Shown in pieces: positions 54,025 through 61,630 of a stretch of DNA of 64,000 nucleotides. Position 1 is the stretch's first letter. Every line of letters begins with the position of its first letter. The position numbers and the translations under genes are program-made. The notes under the pieces are model-generated. The model made no database searches and was not told the DNA's origin. It worked only from the letters and a program-made list of their open reading frames with translations. Origin of the DNA: Closterium sp. NIES-65 (lineage: Eukaryota; Streptophyta; Zygnematophyceae; Desmidiales; Closteriaceae); contig CANXME010000532.1 in the NCBI GenBank assembly GCA_948144175.1, positions 563,001 to 627,000 of the forward strand, given 5' to 3'.

Positions 54025-54780
54025 CCTTAGTTCGTCTAGTTCGGGTTGGGTCAGTCGGAACTGTCGCTGTACTGTTGGCTGTGCCCCCGGTTCCAGTTCT
54101 ATCCTGTGATTGTGCGGTCGCTGAGGTGGCAGTCCCGTCGGTAAGTCATCCGGGAAAATGTCACTGTACTGTTTTAACAGTGCCACCAGGTCACTCGGTA
54201 CGTCGGTCAGCAGTTTCTGTAAATCGCCCCCCTTGTCTGCTGCCTCGGCTTCCCGAATGTCAACCGCGTACACGTCAGCTCCGGCCGCAACAGCGCGTTT
54301 CATCGTGATCGCGTTGACACGCACCGACGAAGACTCAGGCGAGCCCCAGCGAGGTAAGGCGATGTTGTTACCGTTTACTCGCACAGTGCAGTCACCCGTC
54401 GTCCAGTCAATTCGCGGATTGTGTCGTCGCAGCCAATCACGCCCGAGTAAAATGTCGGTTCCGTCGAGGGTCGTTGCGAGCATTTCCTGGCTAAACGTGA
54501 AGTTACCCCCGCATCGAATCCGAACTCGGTCTACGCGTTCCCGTATTGCCAGCGGCGTGCCGTCTACCAGTCGTGCGTCGATCTCAGGTAAGCATCGGTC
54601 CAGTGGCAGTCGCAGTTTGCGTGCTGTAGCAGTGTTAATGAGGCTGTGGCTGGCTCCCCCGTCTACGAAGATTTTAACTAAGTCCGTCCCAATTTTCCCA
54701 CTGAGCAGTATAGGGCTATCTACCGTGGTACCCTCCTTATTCGGCCGGGTGTGGTCGATTGCGTGAACCGGCACAATCAC
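54025..54780 (-). pseudogene. Gypsy-B protease and connector
   Basis: Contains the retropepsin-like KIFVDGGASHSLINTATARK (DGG in place of the common DSG/DTG) and DGTDILLGRDWLRRH. It runs out of frame at the deletion after LTQPELDELR. It starts in a different frame from gag (offset by two), so expression would need a frameshift or readthrough at the gag stop TAG (about 54840). Confidence 0.75.
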
Positions 54781-54839
54781 TCGGTGAGGGTCGGTTGGGT
54801 CGGGCGAGCGGCGTGACCTGTCAGTAGAGGGCCCGTCTG

Positions 54840-56009
54840 CTACTGACTTCCAGCGTTTCCCTGCTGCTTGGTCTGTGTCTGCTGCTCAGCTTCCCCCTTT
54901 CCCTTAGCGTTTTCCGGGCATTCGCTCTTGCGATGCCCCGGCCGATTGCACGCAAAGCAGCGCCCTTTGAACGGTGCGGCAGCGGCATTTGCGGCGACGG
55001 CGCGTATCGTGGCGCTCTCGTTCGTCCCGCGAGGCCGATGTCCCCAGGTGTTGTTTCCGTAGGACCCCGGTCTCGGTCGGCGAAAGAAGTCGAGCTTCTC
55101 CGCCATAGCGAGAATTTCCTGAAACTCAGTGACGCCGCGAAGCTGGATTTCCTGAGCGATGTCCTGCTTCAGGCCGCCGATGTAGCGGTCGATGCGTTCG
55201 CTCTCATGCATGTAGCCCACCTGCTCGCATAGCGCCAGAAATCCGCTCGTGTAATCCTGGACGGAACCGAGTTGGCGCCAAGTGCGGAGCTTCTGTCGCG
55301 CCGAGATCGAGGCCGCGATTGGCTCAAATCGAGCGCGCAGACCTGCGCACCACGCGTCCCACGTGCGATACTGGGGCACCTCCACGAAATACGACGGCGC
55401 CCAGGGTCCGGTTTGTCCTTCCCGTGTCGGTAGTGTCGCGTAGTCGGTCGGCTTCGTGACGATGACGCGCCACCAGTCCATGGCGGGTCCTCGCAGCAAC
55501 GACACGGCGTATCGAATCTTCGCCGAGTCCTCCGAGACGTAGTTGGCGTCGAAGAAAACATTCATTGTGAATAACCACGCCTGAACGGTAGGACCACCCC
55601 GTTGACTCGGGTCAAAGCATGGCGGGCGCTGCGGCTTCAGCGGCATCGGTGACGGCAGTCCCGAATCGTGGGTTGGTGCCGAAATCGTGACGCGAGGCTG
55701 ACTTGGGGCCGCAGGCGTCGCTCTGGGGTGTGTCGTGCCGTGGTCGTCGTCTCCGTCGGGGCGGACGACGCCATCACTGGCCGCGCTCGCGGGTTGCCCC
55801 ACACTCCCGTGTTGTGATGTTGAGGGTGCGGGTTGAATCGGAGTGCCAGGTGCTTGAGATTGTGCTTGTTGTGCCCTCATGAGGTCATTTTGCAGTGATG
55901 AGCGTTCTGCCGTCAATGCCGCGATTTCCTCGGAGCTTTCGTGCAGTTGTCGCAGCAGATCGTTCAAACGCTCCTGCGTGAGAGTGGTGACGTCGATGTT
56001 TTCGGCCAT
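54840..56009 (-). CDS. Gypsy-B gag, 389 residues
   Basis: Complete gag starting MAENIDVTTLTQERLNDLLR, with an N-terminal predicted coiled coil (ESSEEIAALTAERSSLQNDL). The capsid segment is FDPSQRGGPTVQAWLFTMNV, RTWRQLGSVQDYTSGFLALC and YIGGLKQDIAQEIQ. The C-terminal nucleocapsid has zinc knuckle CFACNRPGHRKSEC. It would form the particle shell and bind RNA. The frame is intact, unlike pol, so the copy could still supply Gag. Confidence 0.88.
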   Translation of the reverse strand: MAENIDVTTLTQERLNDLLRQLHESSEEIAALTAERSSLQNDLMRAQQAQSQAPGTPIQPAPSTSQHGSVGQPASAASDGVVRPDGDDDHGTTHPRATPAAPSQPRVTISAPTHDSGLPSPMPLKPQRPPCFDPSQRGGPTVQAWLFTMNVFFDANYVSEDSAKIRYAVSLLRGPAMDWWRVIVTKPTDYATLPTREGQTGPWAPSYFVEVPQYRTWDAWCAGLRARFEPIAASISARQKLRTWRQLGSVQDYTSGFLALCEQVGYMHESERIDRYIGGLKQDIAQEIQLRGVTEFQEILAMAEKLDFFRRPRPGSYGNNTWGHRPRGTNESATIRAVAANAAAAPFKGRCFACNRPGHRKSECPENAKGKGEAEQQTQTKQQGNAGSQ

Positions 56010-56191
56010 GACGAAGGGCGTCGGCTCGTCTTAGTCTAGGCACAGTCGTGGCTGCACGCGTTTACGAGAGAACGCGAGGACAGCGGCTCCTAGGGGCTAA
56101 GGTGCGTGAGTCCCTTCGAGTGAAAAATCAAAAGTTGATTTCCTGGTGTGCGGAGATGCGCGGTCCGAAAGAAAGGGGCTCTGATACCAAG

Positions 56192-56518
56192 TGTTACGGG
56201 TGCAATGAATCGAGGTAGCGAGAATTGCACTAAGGTGTCAAACGAGTACAAAATGTGAGCGAAGGCATGAGCGAACATTTATACGCGAAACATGCAAAAC
56301 GGTAACGCGGTGCGTGCGAGCTTGCTAGTGCTACGCTGGAGCGAGGCTCGGGCTAGTCCCGAAGCGTAGGCCGATACGGCCATGCGAGCAGTGCGAGGTT
56401 TGGTAAAACAGTGCGCGCGAAGTCGGCGAAGTTCCGTTAGCAGTAACGGGCGAACAATCGGCTGTTGCTGTACGCGATGTAGTCGGCTCCGTAAGGAATG
56501 CCGAGAAAATTCCTTACA
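56192..56518 (-). repeat. Gypsy-B 5' LTR
   Basis: 327 bp. The primer-binding site TGGTATCAGAGCCCC lies two bases inside (56189-56175 on the minus strand). The outer end is about 220 bp from the start codon of the GRAM-domain gene. Confidence 0.93.
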
Positions 56519-56737
56519 CCTACCTAGAAGTACTTTCTTTTCCAGTCAACCAATTCACCGTTCATCGAACATCACCACTCGTTCCAATTACCCTGCAGAT
56601 CTCTAACGGTCGTTATAGGCTTCAGCCGGCTTGACGGTAACTTGTCAACACAACCGCGTAGTTATTTCCAGTGTGCAAATCGCACAAGGACCTCGCTCAC
56701 CCTCGTACCGTGCTCAGCTCAGCCAGGTCAGCGAGCC

Positions 56738-59282
56738 ATGGCAGCGAATCCGCAGCTGGACGGCCAGGGGATCCCCGTGCCGTTCGTGGGCGAGGTGATG
56801 GTGCTTCGGCGCGACGGCATCGAGTTCCACGTCGATAAGATGCCGCAGTGCGTATTACCTATACGGCGTATTAACAACACAGCGTATGACCAAAACAGTC
56901 ACTGGTCACTAGTCACTGTGGAGACATCTCTAAAGATTCGGCAGGGTGACTTCTCTTCGTCTCCCTCCCGCCCACCACCCCGTCGTTCTTCGCTATCGCT
57001 TTCTTTTTTTCGCCGTTCCTCGCTTTCGCTCACCTCACCTCACTACGCACCCTCCGTGTCCGTCGCTCCTATTTCGACTTCCAGCAACTGCTCTACTACC
57101 TCAACTCTCCAAATTTCCTCCTCCCATCCTCTCTCACCTCATCTCTCACGCCCTTCCGCCTCATCATCATCACCCCACTCTTCCGTCACACCCAAATCTC
57201 CCCTCCCCCCTCGCCTCTCCCCGCTTCCCCGCGCCGCACCTCCCGCGTCACCGCAGGGCACCGAGCGGCAAGTGGGTGTGTCGCGGGTCGCTCTTCCTGT
57301 CCAACATCCGCATGGTCTTCGTCGCCCAGCCGTCCACCCAGCCGCCGCTCCTCGCCTTCGACATGCCCCTTGTATGTCCCCTTCTGGCCTCGCCTCGCCC
57401 ATGACTTTTGAGGCGCCTCAAAAGTCTCCCAGCCGCCGCTCCTCGCCTTCGACATGCCCCTTGTATGTCCCCTTCTTTCCTCGCCTCGCCCATGACTTTT
57501 GAGGCGCCTAAAAAGTCTCCCAGCCGCCGCTCCTCGCCTTCGACATGCCCCTTGTATGTCCCCTTCTGGCCTCGCCTCGCCCATGACTTTTGAGGCGCCT
57601 CAAAAGTCTCCCAGCCGCCTCTCCTCGCCTTCGACATGCCTCTTGTATGTCTTATCCTCGCCTCGCCCATGTCAGCGCCTACTTCTTCACCTTCCAGTCC
57701 TCTCATTCCTCCCTCTCACTCACTCACGCTCTTTTGTTCCCTCCGTCCCTCCTTCTCCGCTGCTTCCTTCCCTCCCTCCTTCTCTCGTTCTCCTCTAGAT
57801 CTTTCTCCCCCTCGCCTACCATTTCCTTTCCCCCTCCCATGCCCTTCTGCAATTAGTATCTCCAGCATTCACAGCCAACAGCCAGCCGACATGTCGAAAG
57901 CACTCTTTTCTTTCTCAAAGCCTTACACATTCGTTCTCTTTTCTTTGTTAGGTTAAATAGTAGGCTCTGACATGCAAAACATATCGTCCCGCGGTCTTAC
58001 AATTCAACCTTTCCTGGCATGCCCTTAGCACTTTAGGCGTACCTCCCATATCGGCTCTCCCCCATTCTCCCCCTCATCCCCTCCTCCGTCGCTCATCGTA
58101 CCTTGGCGCCTCTCCCGCCTCCGCCCCTCCGCCCCTCCACACTCCCCATGGCAGTTGTACGTGCATGGGGAGAAGTTCAACCAGCCCATATTCGGAGCCA
58201 ACAACATCTCAGGCGTCGTGCTGCCTGTAAGCACTGAGCCCCACCCCTGCCGCCCTCCCCCGCTCGCTCCTCCCTCTAGTCTAACTCTCTTGCTTCTCCC
58301 TTGCCTTGTCTGTTTGTGTGTTTCCACTTGACCTTGTGTGGTTCCACTTGACCTTGTGTGGTTCCACTTGACCTTGTGTGGTTCCACTTGACCTTGTGTG
58401 GTTCCACTTGACCTTGTGTGGTTCCACTTGACCTTGTGTGGTTCCACTCGGCCTTGTGTGGTTCCACTCGGCCTTGTGTGGTTCCACTCGGCCTTGTGTG
58501 GTTCCACTCGGCCTTGTGTGGTTCCACTCGGCCTTGTGTGGTTCCACTCGGCCTTGTGTGGTTCCACTCGGCCTTGTGTGGTTCCACTCGGCCTTGTGTG
58601 GTTCCACTCGGCCTTGTGTGGTTCCACTCGGCCTTGTGTGGTTCCACTCGGCCTTGTGTGGTTCCACTCGGCCTTGTCTGGTTCCACTCGGCCTTGTGTG
58701 GTTCCACTCGGCCTTGTACTGCTCTGGCAGTCCGTGTTGGCTCCACACCTATCGCTGTCCAACTTCCCTACACATGTCCGCCGCCCTCACCCCACCCCAT
58801 CCCACCTCACCCAGCCTCACCCTTCCTCATCCCACCCAAACCCTTTCACCCCACCTCGCCCCGTCTGACCTCACTCAAACCACCCCCTTCAGGTGGCGGA
58901 CAGCAGTGTGCATGCAGCCATGCAGGCCCCGCACGCCTTCACAATCTACTTCATGCATGGCGGCGTGGGCACCTTCCTGCCGCTCTTCTTCTCCATCCTC
59001 CGCGGCCTCCGCGCCTCCGCCCACCCCTCCTCCTTCCCCGCCTCACCTGCCGCCGCACCAGGCGACTCCTTCACCTCCACCACCTCCTCTGCTTCTCCCT
59101 CTGCTGCTTCCCCAGCCATGGATCCTCTCCCGTCGCAGCGCCTGCCAGTGGATGAGATGATGCGCAGTGCATACATGGATCCCAATGATCCCACCACCGT
59201 GTACCTGCAGCAGCCCTCCTCGTTCTCCTCGCAGGGGCTCAGGCGGAGGGACACATACAGGCCCCCTGCTCCCACCGCGTAG
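56738..59282 (+). CDS. WBP2-like GRAM-domain protein, four exons, 228 residues
   Basis: Exons 56738-56847, 57257-57371, 58155-58226 and 58893-59282 are all GT-AG and in phase (687 nt). The protein starts MAANPQLDGQGIPVPFVGEV, with the GRAM domain over residues about 10-130: VLRRDGIEFHVDKMPQ, GKWVCRGSLFLSNIRMVFVA, LLAFDMPLLYVHGEKFNQPI, HAFTIYFMHGGVGTFLPLFF. The C-terminal signature is DEMMRSAYMDPNDPTTVYLQ. This closely resembles the small plant WBP2/GRAM family exemplified in my memory by Arabidopsis At5g11680; the GRAM fold usually binds membranes or lipids, and the cellular role is not established. The start fits the family. A Ser/Ala/Pro insertion (about residues 170-200) is extra. Intron 2 carries repeats of the exon 2 end, and Gypsy-B lies just upstream. 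Confidence 0.88.
57339..57676 (+). repeat. 91-bp tandem repeat spanning the GRAM exon 2 end and splice donor
   Basis: Four units start at 57339, 57430, 57521 and 57612 (the last partial). Each begins CAGCCGCCGCTCCTCGCC, encodes QPPLLAFDMPL-type sequence (the last copy reads Ser for one Pro) and keeps the donor CTT|GTATGT (57372, 57463, 57554, 57645). The first three also carry the palindrome CTTTTGAGGCGCCTCAAAAG; in the second it has one mismatch. 91 is not a multiple of three. Confidence 0.95.
58322..58718 (+). repeat. 20-bp minisatellite, about 20 units, in GRAM intron 3
   Basis: Six units of TTCCACTTGACCTTGTGTGG are followed by about fourteen of TTCCACTCGGCCTTGTGTGG; two late units have single changes. 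The long open frames on both strands (RVEPHKAEWNHT, VVPLGLVWFH) arise because 20-bp units cycle all three frames, and are not genes. Confidence 0.95.
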
Positions 59283-59801
59283 TGAGAGAGGGAGGCATAA
59301 ATAGAGAGAGCCCGGCCCGAGGTGCGGCTGGGGAGGGAGGGACGGCTGCTGCTGCTGCTGCTGCTGCTGCTGCCGCTGCTGCTTCTGCCGCTGCTGCTGC
59401 TGCTGCTGCCGCTGCTGCCGCTGGTTCAGCCTTCAGGCGTGTTTTTCTTTTCGGCAAGAGAGGTCTCAGCTCAGCACACCTTTGTAGTATGCAGGAGTTT
59501 AGGTTGTACAGCAGGTGCTATTTCTTTGCACCACACCACACCCACTACAGCAACAGAAGCATAGGTATATTGGATGAATGAATGGACCATACACTGAGTG
59601 TACATGGAGGTATTGTACAATTGCATCCTCAATGCATCATCATAGGATTCTGTACACAAACACTACTAGCAGGAGTGCGGTATGATGAAGCTGAGGGGGA
59701 CTAACGAGCACCATTCTCAGCAACCCATGTACGGTACTCAGAAAAGTTAACCCTAAACATCACACCACAGCGCGAACCACCCCCCACCCATCACCCACCC
59801 A
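59283..59801. other. 3' region of the GRAM gene, with a GCT microsatellite
   Basis: An imperfect (GCT)n tract at 59346-59420 lies about 65 bp after the stop, probably in the 3' untranslated region. No gene is seen. Confidence 0.6.
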
Positions 59802-60909
59802 CTACTCCGTTTTCCCCTTACCCTTACCCCTATCCCAATCCCCACTCTCCTCCTTATGCTTGAACCCCAGCCGCACCTCCTCCTCCTCCAAATACTCCAG
59901 CTGCTTATGCCTCCGCGCCTCCTCCCTCTTTCGCTCCTCCTCCTTCCGCTCAGCCTCGTGTGCTTTCCACTCGGCCCCTGCCCGGTCCTGCTGCTGCTGT
60001 AGCCGTTCCATGGCTGCGCGTCTCTGTTCGTCCAGCTGCTGCTTTCTTGAAGAGTGCTGCGCGGAGGAAGAGGCGGGTCTCGTGCTGGCTTGCTCAGGCC
60101 GCCGATGCTGCTGCTGGTGTGCCATACCTGTTGAATCCGTAGGAGCTTTGGAACCTGGCAATATGAATGGAAGCAGGTCGAAGGGTGTGTGTACCGTATG
60201 TGTATGCGAGGGAGAAAGAAAGAAGGAGAGGAAAGGGCAGAAAGCTGTGGGATCAAGGAAGTGGCGAATGCAGAAGCAGAAGGGTGAGCAGCCCACAGAG
60301 AGTAACAAGGTAAGAGCAGGCCTCCGTGGCTGACGTAACAACCGGGAGGAGACTTGGCTATAAAGCCGACTATAAAATCCCCGCGCGCTCATGGACCGAA
60401 CCTGACTGCGTGAGCGTCGGCTGACGCGGAGCTGGCGGCACAGACGCCTGAGCGCGCCGTTGCCAGCGCCGACGGAGATAGGTCCCTGCGGCGACGACGA
60501 CGAGAGCCGAGCCGACGAGCAGCGCCCAGGGGTGGGCGAGGAAAAACGAGCTGGCTATGGCGACGCGCGCTGCGGATGTTTCTCCGGACGCTGCGGCGGT
60601 GGTGGTGGCTGCTGTGCCGACGAATGTCATGGCTGATACGAGAAGGACGAGCGGAATATATTGCTCGTGGCTCCTGTTGCGTGGGAAGAAAATGAGACCC
60701 TGCTGTTGAGTCAATGTTGCCATAGCCATTGGCATAGTTGTTGCCGACGCGCGCTCTGGCGTTGTTGCTTGCATGCTAGGTTGGTGTTCTGGCGTGTCAT
60801 GTATGTAGATTCGTGTGAGAGCATATCTTGGGGAAGCGCACTGTAACGCGCAGTACCGTCCGGTAACGCACATATGATGTACAAACCGGTTCGTCTTACC
60901 CGGGACCAT
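59802..60909 (-). CDS. Small membrane protein with charged coiled-coil tail, two exons
   Basis: Not firmly recognised. Minus-strand exon 1 (60909-60402) encodes a hydrophobic segment YIPLVLLVSAMTFVGTAATT and a stronger transmembrane helix LAHPWALLVGSALVVVAAGT followed by LRRRWQRR. Exon 2 (60154-59802) encodes a Gln/Arg/Glu-rich helix (QLDEQRRAAMERLQQQQDRA, EAERKEEERKREEARRHKQL) ending GKGKGKTE. The junction CAG TCA G|GTTCGG to CAG|GTTCC is in phase, giving QSGSKAPT; without splicing each exon frame is also open, so two separate genes cannot be excluded. The start may instead be the Met at 60774 (MQATTPERA). The anchor plus coiled coil recalls selenoprotein S/VIMP-like ER proteins, but that is weak; the stop is TAG and no selenocysteine is implied. 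Confidence 0.5.
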
Positions 60910-61630
60910 GCTTTCTCCTTGGTTACCTCGTGTCCTCTATTTAGTGTAGTCTACTTTGAGTGACAAGTATTTTCTGTAAAAGCACTTTCATCTCGTACGG
61001 TTCACTCTCATGAAGCTTTGCAGTGTACACCGGAACCTCATCCAATCTGATCCATTCCCGATCAGACCGATGAGTGTGGTCCGCCATGGAAAGGCAAACC
61101 CAACCTCGCCACAGGCAAAAAACCAAGACTTGTATCCAGGTCGGAACCGCCGAACCAGAAGTTTGCTCACCGAATACACCAGCCTCCTTGCCCCTGGGCA
61201 GACCATACCTGCCAGCTCAGACTAGTTGCTGGCTCGGCCATGACACAACGTGTGCCGAAGCTCTCCCTCACCTGCCTCACTTGCCAGCTAGGCAGGTAAG
61301 AAGCAGCAGCAGCAGGGGAAGCGTCCCTCGGGATTAGTGGCTACCCCACTGGTTGGTTGGTTCATGCGGCTGACGTGAGGAGTGGTTTATTCGTTGATCC
61401 GTTGGCGAGCATCCTAGTCGCAGAATCGGACAACCTCGGTGAACTCGCATCGCATCGCTCGCTAGGATCCTGCGTCATCCTCGCCCTGTTCGACGACATC
61501 CCCCATTCGCCCGTCCCTCCTCGTAATTGTCGCCTCGTCGACGTCGCACCTGCTTCTTGCCGTTCCGGCTACTCGCTCCGTCTAATAGTCGCGTCGCGGT
61601 TCGTCGGTCGCTGCCTGCTTAGAGGCAGCC
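60910..61630. other. Spacer between divergent genes
   Basis: About 720 bp between the minus-strand membrane protein and the plus-strand PAM71-like gene, likely a shared promoter region. No further gene is seen. Confidence 0.5.

Larger units (their letters stand above)
51130..56518 (-). mobile_element. Gypsy-B: young chromovirus with internal deletion
   Basis: The 5,389-bp element has 327-bp LTRs (51130-51456 and 56192-56518) in which I find a single mismatch (C/G in CATGC[C/G]AGCAG). The target duplication CCTAC is perfect (51125-51129 and 56519-56523). The polypurine tract (minus-strand GAGGGGGGGGTAG) and primer-binding site (TGGTATCAGAGCCCC) are in place. A deletion of about 135 bp at 54025, seen by alignment with Gypsy-A 20,107-20,241, removes the N-terminal RT segment and shifts the frame. 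It is therefore young but probably not autonomous. Confidence 0.93.

Noticed and set aside
58322-58718. Regular 20-bp repeats as a CRISPR-like array
   Set aside because: Units are directly adjacent without unique spacers, and the window is eukaryotic.
58025-58762. Long overlapping ORFs on both strands, including RVEPHKAEWNHT repeats resembling a repeat protein
   Set aside because: They are produced by a 20-bp minisatellite, which cycles through all three frames, and lie in an intron bounded by good GRAM-gene exons.
59802-60154. Selenoprotein S assignment for the small membrane protein
   Set aside because: Only the general anchor plus coiled-coil layout is shared; there is no in-frame UGA near the end and no diagnostic motif.
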